DNA of 64,000 bases from Phanerodontia chrysosporium (GCA_001910725.1 MJGA01000028.1:1-64000); one strand, 5' to 3'; shown: positions 1 to 8,651, counted from the first letter of the stretch. Notes: a model not told the origin generated them from the sequence alone. A program made the numbers and translations.

Positions 1-504
1 TTCATTAGCGTCTCCCTCACAGGCCTAAACCCCCTGGAGCGGAGTTGTACCCGTTGAACGGTACAGCCAGCAGTTATAGAGTATTTTGTTGTACAGCGTC
101 ATTATTTAATGGATGCAGTGAGCGCCCGCCTTTGTGGCGTGGGCACTTCGGTGATTGCCATGATGGCCGCGCACGTGTCCCACGTGTCTGTCTCGTGGCT
201 GCTAATAGCGTCTGTGATCATGTGATCTTCGACCCAGGGCTGCGGTTAACTCTGGATTCGATGCGCGTGTTAATAACCGGCCCGAATCCGGGTCGGCTCC
301 GAACCGACTCCGCTAGGTTCGGGAGACTTTCGCCGGGGTGGCTGCGTGCCGGACTTCGTCCGGGCACTTTGTGGCGTTGATCCGATCAGATCGAGATCTC
401 GAGACTTCGAAAGGTGACTTTTCGGTAGTCCACTGCTCGCTGGGGTGTTGTTGGCCCCTTCCGCATGACCTGTACATTCAAAACCTTCATACTTTCGCCG
501 AGAA
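1..504. other. Unassigned sequence
   Basis: No convincing gene is seen. Short open frames on both strands have no recognisable domains. The tract may be the upstream part of the element that carries the hammerhead ribozyme at 652-724, but no terminal repeat or coding capacity could be identified. Confidence 0.4.
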
Positions 505-630
505 AGAGTCCCTTAAGGGGATTTGTTGCTCCCGACCTCGGGGAGACGTTTCTCCGCGCCAATCGCATTACAGCCGACGAGCGACATTTCGCCTCTCGTC
601 GGCCCGCCAGTCCCTTCGGGCCTGGCAGTT
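505..630 (+). other. Run of strong RNA hairpins upstream of a ribozyme
   Basis: Consecutive inverted repeats can be read directly: CCCTTAAGGGG near 509-519; CTCCC...GGGAG near 529-546; a perfect 9-bp stem GCCGACGAG (573-581) with CTCGTCGGC (595-603); and GCCAG (606-610) with CTGGC (622-626), which continues as CCC/GGG around a short loop. Together they look like a compact structured RNA rather than a coding region. They lie directly before the hammerhead motif on the same strand, so they may belong to the same transcript. No known family is recognised. Confidence 0.45.
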
Positions 631-651
631 GCAAGGGGTATATATCCCAGT

Positions 652-724
652 AGGAAACCGCTGATGAGTCTTCACGACGAAAGCTCAGCGCGACACAACC
701 GTGTCGGCTGCCTTCGGTTTTCCT
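652..724 (+). ncRNA. Type I hammerhead self-cleaving ribozyme
   Basis: All conserved parts of a hammerhead are present in order. Stem I: AGGAAACCG (652-660) pairs with CGGTTTTCCT (715-724), 9 bp with one bulged T. Core box CTGATGA is at 661-667. Stem II: GTC (668-670) pairs with GAC (676-678) around loop TTCAC. Core box GAAA is at 679-682. Stem III begins with A682-T713 and G683-C712, has a small internal loop, then CAGC (686-689)/GCTG (707-710) and CGACAC/GTGTCG closed by AACC. The predicted cleavage point is after T714 (UUH site). Because stem I is the open helix this is topology type I. Such motifs are known from Penelope-like elements, retrozymes and viroid-like RNAs. The host element here is not identified. 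Cleavage itself is inferred from the fold. Confidence 0.85.
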
Positions 725-779
725 GTGAAGCATTCCGCGCTCGCCGCTCGCTACGCTCGCGTCTCGCGCCCCCCAAACC

Positions 780-2924
780 CTAACCGAAAACGCGGAAGTA
801 AGATACATCCGGTACGAAGCCAGTAAGTGCCTCAATGGGCATCCGCCATGCCAACGCCCGTTTCGGGGCGCGGTTGCGAACGTGCACGGCTGTCATAACA
901 GCCTCTTTCCAAAATCCCAGCGATAGCCCAGCAGCGTGAAGCATTGACTTCACAGCTTCAACAAGCGTACGATTCATGCGTTCAGCTTTGCCGTTCTGTT
1001 GGGGCATATCGGGTACAGTGCGCTGGTGAACGATTCCAGAGTCCTTGAGCAGTTTAATGAACTTGTTGGACTGGAATTCGCCTCCACGATCCGACCTAAA
1101 GACCTTAATCTTCGCCTTGAACTGCGTTCCAACGAGGGCCTTGAACTCTTTGAACTTCGGCAGAAGCTCGTCTTTCATTCGTAACGGATAGACTCAGGTG
1201 ACGTCAGTGCAGTCGTCGATGAACGTGGCGAAGTAGCGTCGTCCGTGCAGTATGGACGCAACGCTCATGGGGCCATCGAGGTCGGAGTGAATGAGGTCGA
1301 AGGAATGTGCAGCGCGGGGTGTGGACGATGAAGGGAAGGGACGCCAATGATGCTTGCCCATGACACAGCCCTCACAGGGATGCGAGGACCGAACCGAGTC
1401 GTCAAGCGACAGGCCTTTGACCGGGGCGTTTTCAGCTGCACGCAGCTTCTGAATAGCTTCCCAGTTAAGGTGTCCAGAATGTTGGTGTACGATGTAGATG
1501 GGTGCGGCGTCGTGCGAGGCAGCAGCAACAGACGTAGCAGGAACGGCAAGTTCAAGCCAGTACTGGTTGTTGCGACGATGACCTACGCCGTACGTGGTGG
1601 AAACGCGTACAATGCGGACTTGTCCATTGCCAAAGACAAGTTGGAAGTCTTTCGACTTGATGCAGCCGACAGATATGTACCGGTGTGCGATGTCTGGTGC
1701 GTAGAGCACGTTCTCAAGACGCAGCGTTACTGATTTTCTGTCAACGTTGTTCGTACCGATGACGGACCCTGATCCAAGAACCGCGACTTGCGTCTTAGCC
1801 TTATCAGCAAGCGTGGCGTGCGACGGCGACGCGTACGCAGCATAGTCGGCAAAATCGGACAGGTCGCTGGTGATGTGTCGTGTACAGCCTGAGTCAATCA
1901 TCCATGGGCGTGCGCCCGGGCGATAGAAGGAAGCGGCGACGTTGGCAGCCTCAGGCGCGGAGCCTTCGGCGACGACTACATGTACAGCAGCAGAACCAGT
2001 ACCAGAACCAGAACCGGTGTCCTTATCCTTGCCTTTGCCTGCCTTCTTCTTCTCCTCCTCGGAAGCAGCTTGCTTCTTACGACACTCCGACTCCCAGTGA
2101 CCCTTGTGACCGCAGAAGTGGCACTTGCCTTTCTTCTTCTTGTCTGACGGTTTGGACGAAGACGAAGACGGTGACGACATCGGGGGCTTGCTGAAGCAAA
2201 CAGCAGAGACGTTCGCGTTGCGGCGAGCTTCCTCGTCAAGGAGACGGTTGTGGATCTCGTCGAGCTTGAGGTCGGAGGGCTTGGTCACAGCGAGGATGGG
2301 TTCGACGACGTTAGAGAACAAGTCGGGCAGAGCGGTGAGGAGACCGAAGATCTGAAGCAACTCGAGGTTGTTTAGAATGCCACTGTTGTGTATCTCCTTC
2401 CAAAGTGAACCACACTCGTCGAGCTGCTTAGCGAGGGGCTGAGTGTCGTCGATCCGATAGGTGAAGTAAGTGCGGAACTTGGTGAAGGCAGACATGGTGG
2501 TGGCGGAGGCGTAGTTGGTCTTCAGCTTGTCCCAGAGCTCCTTTGTCGTGATCGAGTCATCCTCAGCGAGGTGAAGGATCGACGGATCGAGAGTGGAGAT
2601 GATGACGAAGCGGGTGGACGCGTCGATACGCATGAAGTTCGCGTAGTCCGGGTGCGCGGAATCGGGCTTGGCGATCTCGCCACTGACAATGGGCCATGAC
2701 AACGTAGCGATGAGGTACTGCTTGAGCAGCATAGCCCACTGCTTGTAGTTGGCGGCGCCCTTGAGCTTCTCGACTTGCTCGAGACGAAGCGACGGGGCCG
2801 ACGTGGCGAACGTCGAGGTGGATAGGACTGACGGGGTAGACATGGATGCAGACGGACCGAAAGACGCAGAACCGCCTGAAGGCAGCGACAGCGGCGGCGG
2901 CGGCGGCGGAGGGGTTGTGGACAT
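780..2924 (-). pseudogene. Copia gag-protease-integrase, nonsense mutation and truncated
   Basis: The frame opens at the ATG of 2924 with a proline-rich start, a UBN2-type Gag, a CCHC zinc knuckle (CHFCGHKGHWESEC) near residue 270, the aspartic protease motif MIDSGCTRHIT near residue 345, the GAG-pre-integrase H..H/C..C region (HQHSGHLNW...HPCEGCVMGKHH), and the integrase core start (FDLIHSDLDGPM). An in-frame TGA at 1194-1196 interrupts it where Copia integrases have tryptophan. Past the stop the same frame continues with the second catalytic Asp (RSDRGGEF) and Glu (NGKAERMNRT). It then ends at 780 directly after FRVFG. RT and RNase H are absent, so this copy cannot move by itself. Confidence 0.9.
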
Positions 2925-3018
2925 TTAGCGATGATGTGAAATGGAGCATGTGCGTGAGAGCACAGGCAGAAACGTAGCGCGCGTGTGGGGATAGAGTGCC
3001 TGGAGCCGGTTAGAGCCG

Positions 3019-3030
3019 GGGCTCATAACC
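3019..3030 (-). promoter_or_regulatory. Copia primer-binding site, half-tRNA iMet type
   Basis: Directly after the 5' LTR end the minus strand reads GGTTATGAGCCC. This is complementary to GGGCUCAUAACC, the anticodon-arm sequence of initiator tRNA-Met, not to a tRNA 3' end. Drosophila Copia is known to prime from an initiator tRNA-Met half molecule in this way. The tRNA sequence is from general knowledge. Confidence 0.7.
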
Positions 3031-3548
3031 TGTTGAACTCGCGGTTCTCAGGGGGCTCGCGCAGGCGCCGGAAGCGACAGCCAACGGCGTCCAAGCAGCG
3101 GGCAGAATTGCCTAGCCGCGAAGCACTCAGTGCAAGCGTGTGACCCGCGATATTCGACAGGCCACAGCGAGCGAGTGTACGAGCGAGCGTACGATCTAAA
3201 CACGACGGCGCGAAGCGCGTAAGTCCAGGTGCGAGGGCAAAGAGCACACGTGTATATCACTATACCTAAACACGACGGCGTGAAGCACGTAAGCTAGGTA
3301 CAGGTCATAAGCATAAGGCATAATGCGGGGACGCGAAATATACTCACTCCAGGTGCGAGGGCAAAGAGCACAAGGAGTGATCCCGGAGCAATGGGGGATT
3401 ATATACTACGATCGAGAAATTAAGAGTCCGATCAAAGTCCGTGTTATCTAATCTAAGATAAGCCATAGAGAGTCCGCGCGCATGGGCGCAATCATAGGGC
3501 ATGGAGACCGGGCCGGCACCGGGAGCCGAGCCACCTGACCGTTCAACA
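3031..3548 (-). repeat. Copia 5' LTR (518 bp)
   Basis: It is bounded by TGTTGAAC at the left and GTTCAACA at the right, a perfect terminal inverted repeat with TG...CA ends. It contains two internal direct repeats: a 27-bp unit at 3197-3223 and 3267-3293 (2 mismatches), and a 25-bp unit at 3224-3248 and 3348-3372. These are probably promoter or enhancer-like units. No second LTR of this element lies in the window. Confidence 0.85.
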
Positions 3549-4145
3549 GGCTGCAGGTAGCAGTGCTTGAGGTGCATTCTAGTGCATCCTAGAGGCCCTC
3601 ATAACCCTAAGCGAGTTCCGAGTTGAGTATGCGACGAGACAGGATATATCGGCTTGGTGGCATGTATGATGGGCGGATGATATTCGTGAACTTGGAGAAA
3701 TATTCGCTCTCGGTAGCGCAAAATGATATATTGGCATGCACGAGCCATCTGAAAAACTGTCACGTACATCTGCTACTGATGGGCAATGTACATACCGAAA
3801 CAGGGCGAGATCTGCCACTGACTGTTGTGCCAGCGTGAGAGCCTGGTCAACATATCCATCAAGCGTAGTTCCACGCTTCTTCTTCCGCGCTTCAATTGGC
3901 GTGCCCACGTCATTGTCCAATATTGTGATGGGTGAGCTGGAGGAACCGTCTTCGTTGCTCGAGGTAGCAGCCTCGGGGGTCCTTGTGGACTTGAAGGAGC
4001 TCTTCCTTGCCTGCCCGCCCTTGCCCATCAGGTACTGCAATGTACGTACACGGACATGCTGTGGCGCCTCAGGGCACTTCTCGGCATTGCTGAGATGCTT
4101 CGCAAGGGCGTCATCGTGATGTTCAAGTTTCGTTCCGCAATGGTC
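3549..4145 (-). pseudogene. hAT-family transposase, N-terminal fragment
   Basis: Read on the minus strand, a BED-type zinc finger is visible at about 4145-4040 (CDHCGTKL ... KHLSNAEKCP). It is followed by a low-complexity Ser/Asp linker, a LDGYVDQALT segment typical of hAT transposases, and near 3700-3620 a piece reading FTNIIRPSYMPPSRY, as in the hAT N-terminal region before the catalytic domain. The pieces lie in different frames, a stop lies just upstream of the BED finger, and the catalytic and dimerisation domains are missing because the Copia LTR cuts the gene at 3549. The family call rests on motif order rather than a database match. Confidence 0.6.
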
Positions 4146-4416
4146 ACAGCTGTAGTAATATCAGTTTGATTTGTTTGCCACCTGTTCAAGATAAGTGAAG
4201 TTGTCGGTAACTAATGCCGCAGGCGGGCGGCCGCGCTGGAGACCCATGTGAGCAAGACGCAGGATAGGACGGTGGATAAGGGAGCAAATTTTGCGTCGGA
4301 CACTCAGTTTCGCTGCCATAACATCACATATCTAGTAATTACTATATCTGGATTCTGCCACTTTTTGCCATTCTGCCACCCTCGGCAATTGCCATTCTGA
4401 CAAAACGGCAGACGTT
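4146..4416. other. Spacer between hAT fragment and element A
   Basis: No gene is seen. The stretch contains repeated TTGCCA/TTCTGCCA words (4360-4420) that could be a degenerate end of the hAT element. TGCCA at 4417-4421 is the left target-site duplication of element A. Confidence 0.4.
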
Positions 4417-4421
4417 TGCCA

Positions 4422-4954
4422 TGTCAAAGTAAACCCCGCTACTTACCTTAGTAGCTTAAGTGGGGTTTGGACTTGACTGCGAGTGTGCGAGTGAAGTGGG
4501 TGAAAGACGAGGTAGATGATGCTGGGGACTTAAGCCCAGCAGAGCCCGGTATATATACATGAAGGGGAGGACCCCTGGTACTACCCGAGACCCCTGATAC
4601 TGCCCATCACATGCACGATGGCGTGATGATGGTGCGATACTTGCCAAGACACTCCGGGCTCGGCGAAGTCTAAAGCCGAGTACCGGATGTGTCCGGAACC
4701 TTCTACGCTATTCTAGAATACACTACCCGGACCCTGGGTCCGGCTACCTACTATACCCTTGTACCGGAGCGTCTACATCATAGATAAGATAAAGATAAGA
4801 TCCTCACATGACTCTGAGTCCATTCCCAGCACGTGACCAACACGTGACCGCGTTCTGACGCGTGTCTGTCCTAATCCTAGTCCATAACCCTAACCCCTGG
4901 CGCCTACTGGGTGCTTACAAGAATAAAACCGTAGGGAATTAGAAAACTGTGACA
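4422..4954 (-). repeat. Element A 3' LTR
   Basis: 533 bp with TGTCA...TGACA ends. It is identical to 27921-28453 except for one T/C difference near 4875. It is preceded on the minus strand by a polypurine tract (4955-4967). Confidence 0.93.
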
Positions 4955-4967
4955 GTACCCCCTCTTC
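4955..4967 (-). promoter_or_regulatory. Element A polypurine tract
   Basis: The minus strand reads GAAGAGGGGGTAC directly before the 3' LTR. This is the position and composition expected for the plus-strand DNA primer. Confidence 0.7.
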
Positions 4968-4993
4968 AGATTCGAACTCCCGAGAGAAGACTT

Positions 4994-5438
4994 TTATTTT
5001 CCAGTGGATCCAAACCCGCCTGACCCACGATCGGTTGACTGTAGCGTTTCGACAACTTCTATATCGGCATCGGCGATTTTCTCCAGGATCAATTGAGCCG
5101 CCCTATCTCCAGTCGTGACTGTGAAGTCACTGTCGCTTGTGTTAAGGAGTAGTATTTTGACGATACCCGTGTAGTCCCGGTCGATAACACCTGCGCCGAC
5201 ATGAATGCCTTTGAGTGCCAGTCCTGATCGTGGTGCAATTCGTCCATAGGTTCCAGTTGGAACTCGGATGTGAATGCCAGTGCTGATGAGTTTGCGGTCT
5301 CCTGCTGAAATTGTTACATCTTCTGCTGCATACAGGTCCCAGCCTGCTGCCTCGGTGGTGCTCTTGGATGGTGTTTTTCCACCATCTAGAACGATCTGAA
5401 GGGTTTCCTCTTCGTCGAGTTCTAATCCGTCTGTTTCC
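4994..5438 (-). CDS. dUTPase domain, C-terminal end of element A Pol
   Basis: Trimeric dUTPase (dUTP to dUMP plus pyrophosphate), which would keep uracil out of retroelement cDNA. All five family motifs are visible on the minus strand: EAAGWDLYAAED, APRSGLA, GAGVIDRDYTG (with the catalytic Asp), GDRAAQLI and RGSGGFGSTG at the C-terminus, followed by TAA at 4996-4994. There is no start codon of its own. Joining 13136 to 5433 with one TTTCC copy puts it in frame directly after the Pol chromodomain, so it is the last domain of the polyprotein. It is now separated from Pol by element B. It could instead be expressed separately, but no ATG supports that. Confidence 0.9.
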
Positions 5439-5908
5439 TGTCACGGATGTGACGGTGCTGCCCTATTTTTCGCCGATTTTTGGCTATTTTCCTCGATTAA
5501 TCCAACGGGCGAGCAGCCCTCGCGCCGTCTGGAGTCCTAGCCGCCCACACTCAGCGCCTGGCCACTCAGCGCCAGTGCCCTGATGGCGCATCACCCCTAG
5601 ACGCCAGCGCATCCCGCTGCGCGCTCAGACACCGCCCGGATCACCGGTCTGCCTTGCAACCGGTTCCCCGGATCGCCGAGGAGGCACTGTCATCCCTGAT
5701 GACTCCCCTCGCCGAGACGCGCCGAGCTGATCAGCCTGATGACACAGCCTCGGCCCGACGCAGCCTCGAGACACTGCCAGCTGACACAGCCTCGTGACAT
5801 AGCCCCAGCACAGCCTCGCCGCGCAGCCCGCGTCGCAGCCTCGCTGGCTATGCTGAGCGCTGCCCATCAGCTTATGTAATCGTATAGCCTGCCCTAAAGG
5901 ACCTGTAG

Positions 5909-5951
5909 TATATAAGGGTAGCTCCCTCGCTCCTGTCCGTCATCTCGACCT
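5909..5951 (+). promoter_or_regulatory. Element B TATA box and inferred transcript start with self-primer
   Basis: TATATAA is at 5909-5915. ATCTCGACCT (5942-5951) begins 33 nt downstream of the TATA start and is exactly complementary to AGGTCGAGAT (6136-6145), two bases past the LTR end. In Tf1/sushi elements the first bases of the RNA fold back and prime reverse transcription. The TATA spacing and the match position both fit that. The transcript start is inferred. Confidence 0.75.
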
Positions 5952-5969
5952 CTTGGTCAATACGGACAG

Positions 5970-6029
5970 GTAAGCCCAGTGTTTGTATTGTAGTTACAGT
6001 GCTAATATTACCTTGGTCAATACGGACAG
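5970..6029 (+). other. Putative 60-nt leader intron flanked by an 18-nt direct repeat
   Basis: GTAAGC starts directly after CTTGGTCAATACGGACAG (5952-5969). The segment ends with the same 18 nt (6012-6029), giving an ...ACAG acceptor, with GCTAAT as a possible branch site. Copy B' has the same boundaries (24884 down to 24826, 59 nt) but a more diverged interior. It may be an intron or simply a tandem repeat. Confidence 0.4.
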
Positions 6030-6135
6030 CTGAACAAGTTTGTTCGTCGCTGCGTGACTCGCTCCGCCGCGCCTCGTCGTCGACCTCCCCACTTGCCCTC
6101 CCTCGTGAAGCGTTGAGCCCTAGCTCCGCGACATT

Positions 6136-6145
6136 AGGTCGAGAT
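6136..6145 (+). promoter_or_regulatory. Element B self-primer binding site
   Basis: AGGTCGAGAT lies two bases after the 5' LTR and is the exact reverse complement of the inferred RNA 5' end at 5942-5951. No tRNA 3'-end match starting with TGG is present. Confidence 0.72.
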
Positions 6146-6200
6146 CTTTTGGGTGCCCTAGGCATTCTTCCCCTACCGCTCCCCCACAAATACCGTTTAA

Positions 6201-6976
6201 AAAAGTTTATCCCCACCGTTTAAAGCGAGTACGTCGCAGTCGAGCAGCCTGCTCACTCCGTACACGTTGCTGAAGTCCTTGCTTGCAGTGCCGAAAGACG
6301 TCCGGCTCAAAGACCACATCCCCCAGCGCATCTTCGACCGCCTCCAACGTCGTCGCGAGGCCGGCAACCCCGTCAAGTGGACGGACTGCAAAGTCAAAGC
6401 GGTCGTCAAGTACGTGTCCACACTTCCCCAACCTCCGCCCTCCGTCCCCTCCATCAACTGGACTGCCGTTCGCGAAGCTCGTGAGGCCGAACAACGCGTA
6501 GGCAACCGTATCCGTGAGCAGCGCCAACGAGAGGCGCAAGAAGCCCAGGCCGCCGTAGCCGCCTCCTCCTCGAAGCTCAGTTTGGCAGAGCGCCTCAGCG
6601 CCGCCCCAACGTACGAGCCCATCGCCCGCAAGCCCGTCGGCATCGACATCCCCAAGTACTCCCCACCGACCTTGTCGGCATCTTCACGCCCAAGCTCGAC
6701 GCGACCATCAAGCGTCTCAAGGCCGTCGAGGAAGTCGACCTCTTCCACCTCGTCAACAGCGACCGCGCGCACGGCGTCTGCCAGCTGCTCGAACGTCTTC
6801 GACAGATCCGCAACGAGCTCAGCCGCCTCGCTCCCACCACCACGTTTAAGGAGTGGCACCAATACGAGCTAGGTCTTGCTCAGATTGGTGACATTTCGTT
6901 TGTCGGTTTAAGGCGCAACTTCCGCCGCATCGTGGGAGAGTTAGACATAGTGTACCGGGCGGGATACTTTGATTAA
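6201..6976 (+). pseudogene. Element B ORF0, ATG-less accessory frame, frameshifted in this copy
   Basis: A ~250-codon frame between the 5' LTR and gag, with no recognised domain. It opens after TAA at 6198-6200 and runs through VPKDV, LKDHIPQRIFDRLQRRREAG and a charged, probably coiled-coil stretch (EQRVGNRIREQRQREAQEAQ). A single-base deletion near 6664 (CCCCACCG, against CCCCTACCG in B') moves the rest to another frame, which ends in LRRNFRRIVGELDIVY and stops at 6974-6976. Neither copy has an ATG anywhere in it. A conserved ACG-TTG pair at 6264-6269 could be a near-cognate start. The intact homologue is at 23844-24617, and element A has an analogous ORF at 26288-27073. A 424-bp spacer with no recognised feature separates it from gag. 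Confidence 0.7.
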
Positions 6977-7400
6977 TAAATACACTCTTTGTCGCACTGG
7001 ATTTCGACTGTTCGAATTGTCCGCACTTCTTCGGGCGAACCACAGAGAACGGCGTCACTCTTCCCGCTGATCTCCACGTCGAGGAAAACAACGGGTCTCG
7101 AGAAGCCAGGGAGTGCAGTCAGCAGCCCTGCCCTTATCGAGAGACTGCCCCTCCGCTACTCCCGGTTCCGCCTAGCGACCGAGAAACACAGTTCGAACGC
7201 CCTCATTTCGCGCAACGGCTAGAATTCGCCCGCGCCTCTGCCACCACTCCGAATACTCCCGATCACAGTCCCCCGGACAGCAGCCACCACTCGTCTCCCG
7301 AGACATCGCTCGGCTCCGTCCTCTCCGACCACGAACCCGCTCCCTCACCGTTTAACCTCTCCCGCGCTCAATCAGGAGCCAATACTCCCCGTCCCCCAAC

Positions 7401-8651
7401 ATGTCGAGCACTCCCGGTGGAGCGCCGCCCGGCCCGGCTCCCCCCGACCCCATCTCCGCTGCTCTCCTGCAAATGGCCCAGGCGATGACGCAGCTCACAA
7501 ACACGGTTAACACTCTGGCCCAAACTATTGGCGCCAATCGGACAACGGTCAACGCAACGGTCAACGCCAACAAGGAGCTCCCCTTCGTCGAGAAGCCCGT
7601 CCCGTTCAAAGGGAAAGGTTCGGACACGGCCCGCCTCTTCCGCGCCGCCTACCGCATCTACGCCGATGGACAGCCGGAGAAGTTCGGCAAGCGCGACGTC
7701 AACGGCAACCTCCAGCGGGACCCCGAATCCGGCAAGATCTTGGTAGACGGCCAGAAGTGGATCGTCGGCGCCCTCTCCTTCATGCAGGATGAAGCGGCTG
7801 AATGGGCGCGGCAATACATCGAGCAGGCGGCAGACGGTGTTCAGATATTCGACGGCTCTCGCGCCACGTTTTGGGAAGCGTTCAAGAACCGGTTCGAGCC
7901 CGTCGACGAGAAGGCCGAGGCCCTCAGCAAGCTGCAGGCGTGCACACAAGGCAATCGTCGGTTCGCGGAGTTCTTTGCGGAGTTCCAAGCCCTCGCCGGT
8001 CGCACGAAGCTCACCCCGGAAGACCTGGCGGCCCGGCTACGGACGAAGTTCAACAAGGACTACCTCGAGCGGATCTCGTACATGGTCAACCCCGCTACCG
8101 GCAAAGGCCCCGAGACGTACGACGAGCTCAAGAACGCGGGTTTCGCCGTCGACCGGTCGAAGGACAAGCTCTCGCAAGACCTCTTGGCACAGCAAGGCAA
8201 GACGTCCTCGACTCCGGCTAGCTCGTCGGCGCGCGCTTTCCGTGACCCGAACGCGATGGACATCGACGCCGCGAACATCGACGAGCTGTTTAAGGGTCTC
8301 ACCGGCACGGATCTCAAGCGCCAGTTCGACGCCGTCATGAAGGATCGCTGCAAGGTCTGCGGCTCGAAGTCCCACAAGTCCACGGACCCCGTGCACCGCG
8401 ACTCGGTCTGCAACCATTGCGGCAAGAAGGGTCACTGGTCCCGCGTCTGTCGTGCCCGCCTCGAGGGCAAGCCGAGAACTGCCCCCGCTACCGCCGCCGT
8501 CCGCGCCTCGTCTTCGGATACCTCGTCACAGGACTCCTCGTCTCCGGCCTCCTCGTCTTCTGGCAGCTCGTCCGACGACCAAGCTGCCGCGATCGCCGCC
8601 CTCCGTGATCAGCTGGCTCTGATACAAAAGCAGCTCGGGGGTTTTGCTTAA
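7401..8651 (+). CDS. Element B Gag
   Basis: A 416-residue capsid/nucleocapsid polyprotein. It starts at the first ATG found downstream of the inferred transcription start (5942). The middle part (residues ~60-250) has the helical retrotransposon Gag region (FWEAFKNRF, QGNRRFAEFFAEFQALAGRTKL). An MDID segment precedes a Cys cluster (CKVCGSKSHKS) and a CCHC knuckle CNHCGKKGHWSRVC near residue 340. A Ser-rich tail ends at TAA 8649-8651. The sequence around the stop carries a -1 frameshift signal leading into pol. It is nearly identical to Gag of B' (22163-23413). Confidence 0.93.
   Translation: MSSTPGGAPPGPAPPDPISAALLQMAQAMTQLTNTVNTLAQTIGANRTTVNATVNANKELPFVEKPVPFKGKGSDTARLFRAAYRIYADGQPEKFGKRDVNGNLQRDPESGKILVDGQKWIVGALSFMQDEAAEWARQYIEQAADGVQIFDGSRATFWEAFKNRFEPVDEKAEALSKLQACTQGNRRFAEFFAEFQALAGRTKLTPEDLAARLRTKFNKDYLERISYMVNPATGKGPETYDELKNAGFAVDRSKDKLSQDLLAQQGKTSSTPASSSARAFRDPNAMDIDAANIDELFKGLTGTDLKRQFDAVMKDRCKVCGSKSHKSTDPVHRDSVCNHCGKKGHWSRVCRARLEGKPRTAPATAAVRASSSDTSSQDSSSPASSSSGSSSDDQAAAIAALRDQLALIQKQLGGFA

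Larger units (their letters stand above)
780..3548 (-). mobile_element. Truncated Ty1/Copia LTR retrotransposon
   Basis: A minus-strand element with a complete 5' LTR (3031-3548), a primer-binding site, and a gag-protease-integrase frame that ends abruptly at 780 inside the integrase. Reverse transcriptase, RNase H and the 3' LTR are missing. The sequence to the left of 780 is unrelated structured DNA. The 5' LTR abuts a hAT fragment at 3549, which indicates insertion into it. Confidence 0.9.
5439..6133 (+). repeat. Element B 5' LTR (695 bp)
   Basis: TGTCAC...GCGACA ends. It differs from the 3' LTR by one substitution (near 5738) and one C in a run (near 5925). It contains degenerate GCCTCG/ACAGCCTCG repeats at about 5750-5850, a TATA box and the self-primer donor sequence. 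Confidence 0.95.

Noticed and set aside
720..785. Telomere-like AAACCCTAACC next to the hammerhead region
   Set aside because: Only one unit and no array, so there is no evidence for telomeric sequence.
4422..4954. Solo LTR
   Set aside because: Its left flank equals the right flank of the LTR at 27921-28453, so the two are ends of one interrupted element.
4955..4990. GAGTTCGAATCTG on the minus strand, resembling a tRNA T-arm
   Set aside because: No cloverleaf can be built around it; it lies between the dUTPase stop and the polypurine tract.
5284..5320. CTGATGAG followed by GAAA, resembling a second hammerhead
   Set aside because: No stem II pairing with a C before GAAA, no stem I or III partners, and it lies in the dUTPase coding region.
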